The notes below the pieces were generated by a model. The model was not told the DNA's origin. It saw nothing but the letters and a program-made list of their open reading frames with translations, and did not search any database. From Symbiodinium sp. CCMP2592 (lineage: Eukaryota > Sar > Dinophyceae > Suessiales > Symbiodiniaceae), in NCBI GenBank assembly GCA_905221615.1, contig CAJNDT010003480.1, forward strand, positions 466,501-530,500: 64,000 bases of DNA, in the 5' to 3' direction. Below, piece by piece: positions 10,808 through 21,131 of the stretch (its first letter is position 1; every line of letters starts with the position of its first letter). A program made the translations under genes and the position numbers.

Positions 10808-10840
10808 GCACAGCTGCAGCGACAGCTCAAAGATTTTAAG
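10808..10840 (+). CDS. 33-nt coiled-coil microexon (AQLQRQLKDFK)
   Basis: Bounded by CCAAG|GCAC on the left and TTTAAG|GCGG on the right, giving a phase-0 exon with a GC donor. Reads AQLQRQLKDFK. Both junctions share AAG|GC, as at other islands in this region. Confidence 0.4.
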
Positions 10841-11337
10841 GCGGGTGCGGGCAGTTCGGCGTGAAGTTACAGCAAACTCAGGGATATGTTGTGCAGGGGT
10901 CTCGTTTGGATCCGAAGTCCGATTTCCGGCGTGATTTGTGCAGGTTCTTCAAGACTCCAGCGTTGCTATGTGCGTTTTGTAATAGTGAAGTTGTCCGTGC
11001 AACAACTGTTTAGGTTCTGTGGTATGGTTTTCTGTTTTCTGCAACTCTTATTTCAGCGTGAGTTTGCGCCACCCTTAACCCTAGCAGCCCAAACCTTCAA
11101 AACACAAAGCCTCTATCCACTGTAGCAGCAGCAGCAAAGCTTCCTTATAAACCGTAAGCCTTAAGCCGTAAGATATCCTTACGGTCCTGAGCCCGACATA
11201 CGTAGCGCGGCAAACCCTGCAAACCGTGGAGGCGTCCTCGTGCACAAATGGCGGCACACCCACTGCCCAGGTCCAGGTGCCCACAGGGTCAGCTTTAGAC
11301 CTTGGCTAAGTTCTGTGCTTAAGGTGGGAGTACTCTA

Positions 11338-11433
11338 GAGGCTGTAATAATTACCTATACTAGTCGTGGTTCCTTATTATAAGTATAGTATAATGGGCCG
11401 CAAAACTCTATTGTAGTTATTAAGGCCCCTATT
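11338..11433. mobile_element. MITE family D copy
   Basis: The ends are 'ggctgtaataattaccta' and 'gtagttattaaggcccct'; the core 'ccttattataagtatagta' is the standard one. Confidence 0.8.
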
Positions 11434-11635
11434 GGGGTTGGGGGAATCGGGCTTAGTATGATGTGCTTGTGCAGGTGATATGGGGCTGCAAATGACATTC
11501 TGGAGCTTGCGCACTTGGTGATACCAGGGCAGGGGCAGAGAGATTTGCTGGATGTTTCCCAAGTGGTGGTTTCTATGCACAATGCACCTGCTGTAGTTAA
11601 TCCTGATGTCGCAACGAACTTCGAAGCTTTAATGT

Positions 11636-11733
11636 AAGGGCCGTGATAGTTACCTGTACTATTTTGGGGGTTCCTTAATATGACGACGGTAAAATACATC
11701 CTCCAAACCCTATTCTAATTATTACGGCCCTAC
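11636..11733. mobile_element. MITE family D copy
   Basis: The ends are 'agggccgtgatagttacct' and 'tctaattattacggcccta', with 'tactattttgggggttcct' inside. Confidence 0.8.
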
Positions 11734-11782
11734 AGTTTTGCCTGTGGCACGAGTTGCCTCAAAGCATGCCGTTTTTTTGCAG

Positions 11783-11833
11783 GAATCGGCCGCGACCCTC
11801 GCGCCGGCTGTCGCGGCGGCGGCCAAGAACAAG
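11783..11833 (+). CDS. Microexon (ESAATLAPAVAAAAKNK)
   Basis: Preceded by a strong acceptor, 'gtttttttgcag', and ending AACAAG|GCGAAC with a GC donor; 51 nt, phase 0. Reads ESAATLAPAVAAAAKNK. If the donor is not used the frame remains open for over 20 codons. Confidence 0.5.
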
Positions 11834-12324
11834 GCGAACCGCCGACTTTTATCCGTTTTTGCTGTGGATTGCCTTCGCAGAGGATGCAGGGAGTTGTAAG
11901 CATGATAAACCATGGTGTCAATCAGTGAGTCGTGGACTGCCCCCTGATCCGCGGTGCCGCCTCTTCACCCGGATGAGCACGAATGTGCTGTTCAGCATCA
12001 CGGGCCCATGGTTTGACCTCAACTTCTCAACCCTAAGCCCTAAACCGAATTCGAAGCCTAGAATGCCCTAGGAAGCCCTAAACCCTAAGCCCACGGCAAA
12101 CCCTAGCCGGCTGCTGCTCGCCTTGAGTCACCCTCTACCAATTTCTGCCAGCGCCACTTTACGAACAGTCACCACCTGTAGCGTCCTTTGTGGTTCCTGT
12201 TCGTTGGATTACTTTGCTTTGTACTATATCATCCTTACACTGAAGTTGGGTAGCCTACAAACGGAACTAAAATGGAGACTACTGGTATGCCGCAACATCT
12301 CCGAGCTTTCAACGTGATAGGCAG

Positions 12325-12371
12325 TCGCTCAAGCAGCCGACAAGCGGCGGGAGGAGTTCGACCGCCTGCAG
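12325..12371 (+). CDS. Coiled-coil microexon (AQAADKRREEFDRLQ)
   Basis: After 'gataggcag' the frame reads AQAADKRREEFDRLQ and ends exactly at a consensus-like CAG|GTGAGC donor. This is one of the clearest exon signatures in the left half. The start could also be the AG at 12333 or 12336. Confidence 0.55.
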
Positions 12372-12730
12372 GTGAGCCTTGTGGACGGTCGGTGCGTGGA
12401 TTTGACCAGGGGTGCCTTCGGTGCTCTTCAGAGCATTGTGAGAGATGCACACAACGGAACCCTAATTCTTCCTGGATTGGGGAGCTCACCCCCAACTCAC
12501 TGCTTCTGGACTGCGCCACCTCCTCGCAGAAAACAAGACCTCACATAGTGTTTCAGGCACCTGAAAATCTGGTGACAGTTGCTTGGGTCGCCTGAGGCTT
12601 GCTGCCTGGCTGGTTGCGAGGTTTTTGCCAGCTTGCTATGTGTTTTGCTGACTCTAAACCATAATCAGAATCTATCCCTAGACCCTTATCCCTAGGCTCT
12701 GCTATAATCCCGAAACCCTAAGGCCCAGAA

Positions 12731-12800
12731 GCTCTGAGTCAGGAAGAGGTCGAGAAACTGCGGCAGGAGCAGACCGAGGCTGCACAGTGGAGGGACGAAT
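12731..12800 (+). CDS. Coiled-coil exon (EEVEKLRQEQTEAAQWRDEC)
   Basis: The frame reads ALSQ then EEVEKLRQEQTEAAQWRDEC. An acceptor may be 'ccag' at about 12728 or 'gtcag' at 12741. The donor is unclear. Strong coiled-coil character. Confidence 0.45.
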
Positions 12801-13139
12801 GCGGACTTTGAATACCTGGGGTACTTTTGGTAGTTTAGGGTTTAGGGGTTTTGGGGTACTTTTGGGGGTTAGGGTTTATTCTGTAGGGTTTAGGGTTTGG
12901 GGGTGCAATATTTAAGTTGCCCAGTAGCACCCTTTCGCCCAATTACCATTGTTGCTACGGGACTGCTCAGGAGCCTGGGATATTTTGGGGCATACAAATA
13001 TGGAGGGAGATGCGGAGTTTTTGGCCAAACGAAGTTGCCCTTCAGAGGATGTAGCCCACAAAGTCTCCTAGTCCGCCGAATTTCCAGAGTCCCCAAATGG
13101 CGTTGCCGTTTGCTACTACTCCTTGTTTCAGCATCGCCT

Positions 13140-13162
13140 GGACTCTCTCTCTCTCCCTCTCC

Positions 13163-13196
<34 letters not shown>

Positions 13197-13235
13197 ATTG
13201 CTCGCTCTCTCTCCCTCTCTCTGCGTCTCTGCCTC
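13140..13235. repeat. (CT)n microsatellite
   Basis: An imperfect CT tract interrupted by CCC and GCT. Confidence 0.9.
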
Positions 13236-13248
13236 TCTGTGCCCGGCC

Positions 13249-13396
13249 AGTGCAAGCGAAAGCGCGATGCTTTGAAGTCCTGGCCTTAGCTGGTTCTGAT
13301 GATCCAACATATCTGGCTGCTTCGAGCTTCCGCCGGGCTGCATCTGTGAAGTTTGCCAGACCACGCCGGCGCACGACACCAGCTGGCGTGACTTGT
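13249..13396 (+). CDS. Candidate coding island (VQAKARCFEVLALAGSDDPT)
   Basis: Downstream of the CT tract the frame reads VQAKARCFEVLALAGSDDPT then YLAASSFRRAASVKFARPRR and ends close to an AAACCCT patch. Unknown function. A CT tract ending in 'cggccag' could serve as acceptor. Confidence 0.35.
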
Positions 13397-14047
13397 ACGC
13401 CCTAAACCCTGAATCAAAACCTAAGCCCTTACCTGTAGCCCCAAACCCTTTAGGTTCTAAATCTTAACTATAGGGTATAACCCTTAACCGAGAAGGTTAT
13501 GTATTGGAGACTCCAGGTAGTCCATACTGAGCCTTACCTTAGGCTCTACACCCTTCACCCAGACTCCAGTCCAAGGTCGCGTGCTGGGTTGCTCGAGTCG
13601 CAGCTACGAGACCTCAAGGCAGTGTTTTTCTCTGTGGATTGCTGGATTTTGGGCTCGGCGGTTTGGGGTTTGGGGTTATGTGGTTTATGGTTTTCGGGCT
13701 TAGGGCTTTAGGGCTTTAGGCTACGGGTCCCAGACACTCTCGATGCCACGCCTTAAGGACCCTTTCGAAGGTCTTTGTGTATTTGCTTAGTTATTAAAGT
13801 GGTTTTGTATTTTTTAGGTTGAGGTACTTCTGTTGGTTGATTGTAAAACAGGTAGTTAATAGCTTGCTTTTTGGGTATGAGACTTGAAAGGGACCGTAAT
13901 TCAGAGCAGCTGCTTCTTCGTCTGACCGCCCCAAGTGGCTGTGTTGTGTATATATACAAACATAAGCTCAACAAATGTAAGCATGTAATTACGGCCAGTA
14001 TCAACGGCAATATTTGTGAACATGTATAGAAGCACAGTTGTGTTGAG

Positions 14048-14068
14048 GTCACCTTGAAGCTGCAGAAG
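14048..14068 (+). CDS. Possible 21-nt microexon (VTLKLQK)
   Basis: Bounded by GTTGAG|GTCACC and CAGAAG|GCCC. If the GC donor is not used, the frame continues AQWTFDKGPEPQSMPRG. Too short for confidence. Confidence 0.25.
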
Positions 14069-14330
14069 GCCCAATGGACCTTCGATAAAGGGCCAGAGCC
14101 GCAGTCAATGCCCAGAGGTACCCCTGAATTTAGGAATGTGCCTCAGATTATGCGCCAAGGGTAAAAGTAGGCAACACTGAGGTACTTGGGTTTCAGATAC
14201 TCGTTATGCAGGTTAGTACGTCGGAGAGTATTTGTTTATTAGGTTTTTGGACCCTTCGGGTACAGGGATGGGCACTATGGTTTAAGGAATATTCCGCAGG
14301 CTCTCTGGGAAAACTATCAAGCAATAGCAG

Positions 14331-14378
14331 GCTCACGTGCAGTTCCTCCTCCGCAAGAGCGACGACGACGATGCGTTG
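14331..14378 (+). CDS. Microexon (AHVQFLLRKSDDDDAL)
   Basis: Bounded by 'caatagcag' and a GTGTCG donor; 48 nt, phase 0. Reads AHVQFLLRKSDDDDAL. Confidence 0.45.
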
Positions 14379-14797
14379 GTGTCGTGACTTGCTCGAACAA
14401 ACTGTTTTTCAGTAATACTGGCTTAGGGTTTAGGGGTGTTTTTGTCTCCTTGACAAGATGCAGAAACGCAGTCAGGGAACACCTTTCTCAAGCTTCTGCG
14501 CCCCCAAGGATGTTGCAAAAGCAGCTGGGTCGCGAGGCACCTTGTCAGCACTTCAGAAGGGTAGTTCTCTAAACTAGGGTCCGTTTTAAGGTCTTCTTTT
14601 GGTAAGGGGGCCGTACTATATTGGGGACCTAAAGAGAAACCCTAATTTTCAGAACTAGCCAGAAAGCAAAGCTTGGAGTCAGTAGAACATGATCTCCACA
14701 ATCTACATAGGCACAAATACAGGGTGAGCATGATCTGAGAGCGCAATGCAACCTACCGAGCCGATGGCTCTTGTGAGCAATGTCCTTTGAGACTCCT

Positions 14798-14913
14798 GCT
14801 TGGAGGATCATGGGACTTAGTAACCAGGGTTATAAATAAAGTAGCTATACTTATATAACTCCCACTAGGGTACGTATATCCTTATGTACTAAGTCCCATG
14901 ATCCTCCAAGTAG
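14798..14913. mobile_element. MITE family A copy
   Basis: The ends are GCTTGGAGGATCATGGGACT and AGTCCCATGATCCTCCAAGT; the left TA flank is mutated to GC. Confidence 0.9.
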
Positions 14914-15154
14914 ACCCGAAACCCCAAGGGCCACGCGAGCCCCTGCCCCTGCGCAGGATGCAGAGTTCCAAGAAGATGCAGGACTCAGGGGTACCTTATT
15001 TTGAGCATTGGGGGGTTCTTACAATAAGCATCCTACTATTTTGCATGCTATATTAGCCCTATTTTGGGGGGTCTCGGACCGTAAGAAACGGCGTTTAGAT
15101 GTGCAGTGTCAAGGTGCAGGTGCAGCAAGGTGGCGTTTCAGTCGACAAGACCTA

Positions 15155-15235
15155 GTAGGGTAGCATAGTCCCTATATAAGCCCTATAAAACCAAAAAGGT
15201 TAACCTTTAGTTCCCCATGACACCCGACAAGCAGG
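15155..15235. repeat. Dispersed repeat family J
   Basis: Matches 4860-4940 across 'ggttaacctttagttcccca' and 'tgacacccgacaagcagg'. Confidence 0.75.
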
Positions 15236-15411
15236 AAGACTTTTCTGCAGCTTAGCACATCTCTTTGCCGAAGCCACGGGTGCCTCCGGGTTCGCGTACC
15301 TTAGCCTTAAAATTCTCTGCCTCCGTTACCACTTACAATGAGCCCAAGCCGCCATGACATGAGCCCTAGAATAAAATAGTACTAGTAGTAAGCAAAAGTA
15401 GCAAGAATACC

Positions 15412-15500
15412 AGGCCCTCCTTGTACCCTCAAATAGTGGTATATGGTCCCAAATAAGGGGCATTTGGCTTCTAACAGAGGGTAGATGGAGGGTCTAGGTA
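15412..15500. repeat. Dispersed repeat family F
   Basis: An 85-bp unit from 'ccctccttgtaccctcaaat' to 'gggtagatggagggtctagg'. Short inverted GACCCTCC-like ends suggest a TIR element. Four near-full copies exist, in both orientations. Confidence 0.85.
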
Positions 15501-15590
15501 ATAATAACAATAATAGTACTAGCTACAGGCAACAGTAATAATAACAATAAAAGTAACCCTAAACCCTAAGTAATGTTCCCTCACTTGCAG

Positions 15591-15634
15591 CAGGAAGCGA
15601 TGCGGCGCTGCGGCAGCAGAACGCGGAGCTCCAG
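15591..15634 (+). CDS. Coiled-coil microexon (DAALRQQNAELQ)
   Basis: Preceded by 'ctcacttgcag' and ending CTCCAG|GTCGCC. One frame reads GSDAALRQQNAELQ; it stays open into VAHRHDTNKE if the donor is not used. The alternative frame is Arg-rich and less natural. Confidence 0.45.
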
Positions 15635-15666
15635 GTCGCCCACCGACACGACACGAACAAAGAGCC

Positions 15667-15755
15667 CAAAGGGTCCAACTAGGGTTTAGGATTTAGGGTT
15701 CAGGGTGCAGGATTTAGGGTTTAGCGTTTAGGATTTAGCGTTTAGGGTTAGGTAG
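15667..15755. repeat. TTTAGGG telomere-like block
   Basis: Alternating TTTAGGG, TTTAGCG and TTCAGGG units. Confidence 0.85.
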
Positions 15756-15758
15756 GGC

Positions 15759-15845
15759 TTCGGGACATTTTATATTTGCTCTTATTGTGCTGAAGAGGAT
15801 CTGATTTGCTAACATTTTTTAAGCTGCGTTAAAAGCAGCTCCTGG
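15759..15845. repeat. Dispersed repeat family H
   Basis: Shares 'cgggacattttatatttgct', 'gaagaggatct' and 'agcagctcctgg' with the 4358 and 49501 copies; all are adjacent to telomere-like repeats. Confidence 0.8.
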
Positions 15846-16242
15846 CCAAGTAGTCGGATAGAATATACTCTTGGGACCAAATACGTACGAAGTACCTACT
15901 GTGATGAATGGTACTTGGACCCTTTGGGTAGTTGCTGCGCTGAAGTACACGGTCTGACCAGATTTCTCCTTTAGATCTCCTCTTTCTACGGCTTCAGCCT
16001 TCCCTGTCCAAACCGAGTCTGGGAGCGTCGTTCAGCATGGTAAGAAGGCTGTACACTTACACGGCGTCGTCGCCGGCGCTCCTACTGCTTGCTTGCGGCT
16101 GGCTGAAGCATTTTGCTTATTTGCTGAAAGCTTCATTTGCACCCCGTGCAAGTATATTGTGCAACATGTCCCTAGAAATCCTACTCATGTGTTAAAAGCC
16201 GCTTCCCCTAGCTTGAGGAGTGGCTTTCTCTTTTCTCCTCAG

Positions 16243-16283
16243 GCGCAGCTGGAGCGGCAAGCACAGATCGTTCTGCAGCTGAG
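16243..16283 (+). CDS. Coiled-coil microexon (AQLERQAQIVLQL)
   Basis: The acceptor is excellent (ctttctcttttctcctcag). The frame reads AQLERQAQIVLQL and reaches CTGAG|GCTGAG, a GC donor. If unspliced it continues RLSLNQL and stops. Confidence 0.55.
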
Positions 16284-16612
16284 GCTGAGCCTGAACCAAC
16301 TCTGATGCTCGGGGCCACGAGTCCTCAGGCATTTAAAAAATCTACGTTGCTGTATGTGTTTGTGGTTCAGGTTTAGGGCTTACTGCAAGGACAAGGATGA
16401 TTGCGTAACCACAACCGTTGAGAGGACATTTTGTCACAACCATTATAGTATTATATTGGATTGTCTGGTACAGTAGTACGAAAGTATGCAATGGGTTCTG
16501 TCGAATTTACCTTTAGTCACTATGAAATAATACTAATAATACGAAAAATTAAGAATACCAATAAATAATAGTAACAACTAGACTTACTATACTAGTGGGC
16601 TGACTAGCCGAA

Positions 16613-16816
16613 TTAAGCGATAACTTCGCGACCAGGCAGAAGGCGCTCGCAGCTTCCTGTGAGAACGGCTCGGTACCACTTGGGCCAAAGACACTCGGCA
16701 GCTGCACTAATCCCATCACACGGGTCATCTTCGTAACGTAGTTCCCTCAAACTCGAACCTATAGGTCTGTCATATTCGTCTTCCCCTAAACCTAAACAGT
16801 CTGACCCTCGTTTCAT
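16613..16816 (-). CDS. Minus-strand candidate ORF, 67 aa
   Basis: ATG to stop on the minus strand, containing LGEDEYDRPIGSSLRELRYE and ISAAAECLWPKWYRAVLTG. The composition looks like a folded protein, but no family is recognised, the plus strand is also partly open, and neighbours are on the plus strand. Confidence 0.3.
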   Translation of the reverse strand: MKRGSDCLGLGEDEYDRPIGSSLRELRYEDDPCDGISAAAECLWPKWYRAVLTGSCERLLPGREVIA

Positions 16817-16979
16817 GCCAGGGCCTTGCTTGTACCTCGGACCTCTGTCTGGTTCATTACGGGGTGGACGGAGGGTGTAGGGGCCTTGTTATGAGAATGG
16901 GGTGTTATTGGAAAAGCAGGAGTACAAGCCCTATGCCATGCCTGATCCCTAACCTGAACCCTAGACCCCGTTTATCCCA

Positions 16980-17145
16980 TGTACTCACATATGAATGTAT
17001 GTGCGTGTACTATATACATGTAATTACACATACATTTACATATAGATATACACTTACACATACAAATACAAATACGTACACATATACAATTACACACATA
17101 ATATGTGTATGTGTATGTCTACATATATATATATATCTTACACAT
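16980..17145. repeat. TA/CA-rich microsatellite
   Basis: Imperfect (TACA)n and (TA)n. Confidence 0.85.
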
Positions 17146-17170
17146 ACTCATTCTCGTTTTATAGAAACAG

Positions 17171-17250
17171 GAAGCCATGCCTTGAGGAGCGTCGAAGCAT
17201 CGGTGACCGAAAGGCAGCTCCTGGAGCGAGTGCGCTTCCTGGAGGCCCAG
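17171..17250 (+). CDS. Coiled-coil exon (SVEASVTERQLLERVRFLEA)
   Basis: After 'tagaaacag' the phase-1 frame reads SHALR then SVEASVTERQLLERVRFLEA, a convincing heptad pattern, ending GCCCAG|GGGCC. The donor is unclear. Confidence 0.5.
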
Positions 17251-17297
17251 GGGCCTTGGTGCTTTTCTTACTTTTGGTTACTACAAGGGATCTATAA

Positions 17298-17335
17298 GGG
17301 AGTTTCCGAAAATTAGGGGGTACCCTATTTGGGGG
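17298..17335. mobile_element. MITE family C left-end fragment
   Basis: 'gggagtttccgaaaattagg' matches the family-C terminus; the opposite end is missing. It is followed by 'ggggtctataagggt' oligo repeats. Confidence 0.55.
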
Positions 17336-17419
17336 TCCTTATAAAGGGGTCTATAAGGGTTACTGTAAGGGGTCTATAAGGGTACCATAATATAGGGGCC
17401 TTAGTAATCCTATAACATA

Positions 17420-17485
17420 CCTTTGGTTAGTAGGGAATGGAGTTCTAATTCTACCCCATTCCTCCATTCCCTACTATAGCCAAAG
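17420..17485. mobile_element. Single-copy hairpin element
   Basis: The arms 'ctttggttagtagggaatgg' and 'ccattccctactatagccaa' are about 23 bp and nearly perfect, with a loop of about 20 bp. No second copy is seen in the window. Confidence 0.7.
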
Positions 17486-17514
17486 TTAAGCTTTCGGGTA
17501 TCATAATACCGGGG

Positions 17515-18120
17515 TGTAGGGCCTTAGGGCTCGGAGTTTGTATAGGGTTTATAGGGCGTATCGTGCGCTTCCTGGAGTGGCTCGGAGGGCTCTTCGGGCT
17601 TTAGTGCTTGTAGGGTTTATAGGGGGGTTTAGGGTATTATGCTACAGGGTTTAGGGTTTTAGGGTAAGGGTTTTAGAGTATAATATAGTTGTGGCTTTAT
17701 AGGGTCTTGGGGGGGTTTAGGGTTTAGGGTATAATTACTCCTACAAGGTTGAGGGTTTAGGGCATGATGGCTTTCTAGGGTCTTTGGGGGCTTTAGTGTT
17801 TAGGGTATAATACATGATAAAAGGTTTAGGTTTAGGGTTTATAGGGCTTGTGGGGTTTATAGGGTTTGGGGTTTAGGGTCAATGCTATAGGGTTTAGGGG
17901 TTTAAGACTTTTGGGGATTATAGGTTTGGGGGCATAACAATGCAGAGTTTAGGGCTCATAGGGTTCAGGTCTGAGGGGTTCAGGGCTGGTAAGGCTCTTA
18001 GGGTTTTAGGGCTTGTAGGGTTTAGGGTACGGGTTTAGGGTTTAGGGTTTGCAGGGTTTCTAGGGCTTATCGGCTATATGTAACTAGACCAGAACGTTTA
18101 GGCTTTGAGGGTTTAGGGTT
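17515..18120. repeat. Long degenerate TTTAGGG block
   Basis: About 600 bp of imperfect GGGTTTA/TTAGGGC units mixed with 'gggtttatagggctt' variants. No gene is seen. Confidence 0.9.
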
Positions 18121-18258
18121 AGAGAGCTTGCAGGTTTCGCGGGGTGTGGGATGTGTTCAAGAAATTCATCGGGTACGCAACCACAATAATATTGCACTGC
18201 AGGGGAGTTACAGCCCTTGAAGTCTCGCTTTCGTGCAGATTGACGTGACTCGTTCCAG

Positions 18259-18285
18259 GCGGAAAACGCCAAGCAAGCGCAGCAG
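18259..18285 (+). CDS. 27-nt microexon candidate (AENAKQAQQ)
   Basis: Bounded by CGTTCCAG|GCGG and GCGCAGCAG|GCAG, phase 0, with a GC donor. Reads AENAKQAQQ. The boundary pattern is the same as at 10808 and 18536. Confidence 0.35.
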
Positions 18286-18535
18286 GCAGATTGCAGATTT
18301 TGGCATCGGGGTAGTTGGGAGTGTTTCCTGAGTTCAGTTTGAGGAATTGGGGGGGGTGTCTCGCTGTACCGCATATGGAGCTGTGCATGGTCATGTGATC
18401 CAGGCGCAATTCTCTTTGGATTCTGATGGATTCTGGTCCTCATCTGAAGCAGTGTTGGGCTCTGACCCTAAACCATAAACCCTATACCATGAACCCTGAC
18501 CTTTATAAACCCTACAGAGCCCTGTCTCTGTTCAG

Positions 18536-18559
18536 GTTCAGCTCTTGAAGGCCCGCGAG
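18536..18559 (+). CDS. 24-nt microexon candidate (VQLLKARE)
   Basis: The acceptor 'ccctgtctctgttcag' is strong; the end is CGCGAG|GCCCGC (GC donor). Reads VQLLKARE, phase 0. Confidence 0.35.
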
Positions 18560-18591
18560 GCCCGCGGTCGGGGCTCAGGGGGTTTCGGGTT

Positions 18592-18688
18592 ACTACCCTA
18601 ATTCCCCAAAGTAGTTCCCTTTCGGGGTTCATATGTAGAATCCTATAAGGTACTCCCCAAAAGAAACTACTTTGGGGCCTATGGGTAG
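18592..18688. mobile_element. MITE family E copy
   Basis: The ends are CTACCCTAATTCCCCAAAGT and ACTTTGGGGCCTATGGGTAG; core 'tagaatcctataaggta'. Confidence 0.85.
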
Positions 18689-18889
18689 AAGGGTTGCAAA
18701 AAGTGTCGCGATGAAGCCTGAGAGTCACTATGAGTCTAAGGGTACTTTAAGTGTTTCGTGCGCTGGGCCGTGCTTGGGCAGAGTTTTGTAGGAAGAGACC
18801 GGATCTCTCAGTGCATGTTGTGTCCACACCAGCATCTGACACCCCAAACCCTAAATTTCGTGTTTGCAAGGAAACTCCGACCGCTTCAG

Positions 18890-18973
18890 GCAGTCGGCGG
18901 ATCTTTCAACGAGTCCTCGTCCAGCTTCCGCGACCACTTCAGGCACCGTCAGTCCGATAAGATGTCCGTTTAA
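18890..18973 (+). CDS. Candidate terminal exon, Ser/Arg-rich, stop TAA
   Basis: After 'gaccgcttcag' the frame reads AVGGSFNESSSSFRDHFRHR then QSDKMSV and stops. It could be the 3' end of the coiled-coil series, since no further heptad-like plus-strand islands follow for several kb. Confidence 0.4.
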   Translation, partial: AVGGSFNESSSSFRDHFRHRQSDKMSV

Positions 18974-19036
18974 AGCTCCTTATAACCATGCTAAAATATG
19001 CCCGCGAAGCTTGGTTGTAAGTGCTAAGGCCTCCCC

Positions 19037-19516
19037 TTAGACTGTGGATGGGGATGTAGCAGTAATTGTAGGAATACTTGGTAGTACCTGTGGTGAGGAT
19101 ATGTGGGGACCACATGCGATTCTACAGGTCTCAGCGGCAGCTGCCTCTGGAGATGTAGGATCATCTGCGCAATCCTCCTGCCGTCTGCAGCCAGGGATGC
19201 CGTTGACGTAGCAGACAGATGAGGGGCGCAACGACAGCCGCCTTCTCACCACCTCTTTACTGTAGCTGCTAGGTCATGCCGGACGTTGTTTCTCGTGGCC
19301 ATTGCAGTACGTAGTGTGCGACCGCACGTAAGATCTGTAAGATTGCGGGATCTCTGCTGGGAGCGGTGAAGACAGCTTGGCAAACTTGGGAAACAGTGCT
19401 GGCATGAGATTGGCAGTGTTCCGAACAGAGACCTTGAATGATTCCCAAGGTCCTACGATTCCACCGAACGAAACATCGTAATTGCATTCCCGGCGTCTTA
19501 TGCCAAGTTGGAACAA
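19037..19516 (-). pseudogene. Minus-strand frame of about 160 codons with one internal TGA
   Basis: On the minus strand one frame is open from 19516 to 19037 apart from a single TGA at 19274-19276. Upstream it reads NYDVSFGGIVGPWESFKVSV; downstream it is Cys-rich with SVCYVNGIPGCRRQEDCADD. Both halves look protein-like. The TGA may be a disabling mutation, an intron too short to recognise, or chance. The plus strand also has a short open island (19128-19211). Confidence 0.3.
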
Positions 19517-19739
19517 CTGCCTTGTCGACTCAATTCGTGTCTCACAGCACCGTGTAGGCCACAGCTTGCCCGATGCTGTCTCGTGCAGAAGTCCAACAGT
19601 TCAGTCCTTTTTCCGATTCCGGCCCAAGCAGGTGCGTGCCGTTATTGACACCGGCATCGCGGCAAGCTCGCGTCTCACAACACAGTGTCGTCGCATTGCT
19701 TGCTCGCTGAACTGGCTAAACTAAACCCTGAACACTCTA

Positions 19740-20690
19740 GGGTTTAGGGTTCAGCAGCTATGAGCGGGTATAAACATGTCTAGTTCAGCAAGGAACGACC
19801 ACAGACGCGCAGTGACATGCATGCAGGAAAAGCAGTTGTGTGTGGTTTGTTCAGAGATCAGCCTCAGGAGTTGTGGTAGGCGTGTGCTGCCAGAGTTTCG
19901 ATGGGTGCTTCGGATTCGTTGTAATTTATTCGTGTATTTGTGATGAAGCGCCCTTTCGGCTAGAAGTGGGGTTATGCCCGGGAATCCGGAGTCAGGGTAT
20001 CAGAGAGCAGCTGCAATGATGGTGCATACTTGCGAAAACTTGGGTACGGCCCCCACTCAGTAATAGTTGAATAACATCCATAAAATAGATATATCAGGAC
20101 CTTAATATTAGCCCTATTTTGGACTTTTACTGTATGGGCGCAGCACCTAAGGGAAAACCATCAAAGTAAAATGGCAGCGAGCCTGAGATTCCGTTGCTTT
20201 TTGAGGCTCAGCTGTGAGTTCTCTTAGGGGTCCTGCGTGCGGCGGGGCCCTATAGGCGGCTGTGAGGCTCCGCACCCTCTCCTTGTGACGAGTTTGTCCA
20301 GATCCTTGACGTCTTCTGGACTGCATATTTACAACATATGTAGATCACTATTGTTGCTATGGTTATTGTTATTATTTATCATTGTTACTTGGTTGTTGTT
20401 ATTATTTGTCATTGCTACTCGTCTGACTAGTATTTTTCATTATTGCTACCAGTATTAACTACAGCTGGTGGAAGTGAAGATGATGGAGTGGAAGGGAAGG
20501 CTTTTCGGGTGCAGGGTTACGTATAAGAAGGTTTTTGCTTTCGCTGCATGCCGCTGCATGCAAAAACGAAGGCGCGTGCGATAGCCCCGCTTATGATGGA
20601 TTCCACAAGGTACCTCCAGTCTTTATATTCGAGGTCTTTTTTCAGCACCTCATATCCTAAATACGGATATATCGATTCGGCTTGAACCAC
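19740..20690. other. No clear gene
   Basis: Unique sequence with a TTATTGTT-rich tract at 20340-20455. The plus-strand frame at 20237-20458 is largely low complexity (Leu-rich). A weak inverted pair 'ttttgctttcgctgcatg' / 'catgcaaaaacgaaggcg' lies at about 20530-20575. Confidence 0.35.
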
Positions 20691-20739
20691 AAATCAAACG
20701 GCGACGAAGACGGAAGGTCGAAGGGGGAGGGGGGGGGGG

Positions 20740-21006
20740 GCCACTGAGACCCTTGTCAGATGCTTGGACATCCTTCCCGCACCCTCCACGCCTACGCCTG
20801 ACAGTGAGAAAGCCACCAACCAGAATCCTCCTACTGTAAACCTGGTAACCCCCAAACCGCAACACCCCAAATTCCGCCCAGAACACAACCACCAAAAAAA
20901 CCAGAGAAACATCGGAGCAGGCCCCGATTTTGCTGCCATGGCGCGAAGAGTCTTCAGACCGATGATGCTGCCACTGGCGATGCTCCAGGCAGCGGCTTCA
21001 TCATAG
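20740..21006 (+). CDS. Candidate Pro/Asn-rich C-terminal exon
   Basis: Open from the G-run at 20725 to TAG at 21004-21006. Reads LDILPAPSTPTPDSEKATNQ, later FRPEHNHQKNQRNIGAGPDF and MARRVFRPMMLPLAMLQAAA. Looks like a disordered linker with a hydrophobic tail. No ATG is needed if it is a spliced exon. No family recognised. Confidence 0.35.
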   Translation, partial: ATETLVRCLDILPAPSTPTPDSEKATNQNPPTVNLVTPKPQHPKFRPEHNHQKNQRNIGAGPDFAAMARRVFRPMMLPLAMLQAAASS

Positions 21007-21131
21007 AGATTGTTATTACGACTACTCTTATTCCTGTTTCTCCTTATTGCTTGTTTTACTCTTACTGTTAATACTATTACGATTACTGTCAGTACTGCTC
21101 CCTTTGTACATCTCCCTGTTGCCCAGTCATG

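Noticed and set aside
17515-18120. True telomere or chromosome end
   Set aside because: Units are degenerate, interstitial, and similar blocks in both orientations occur throughout.
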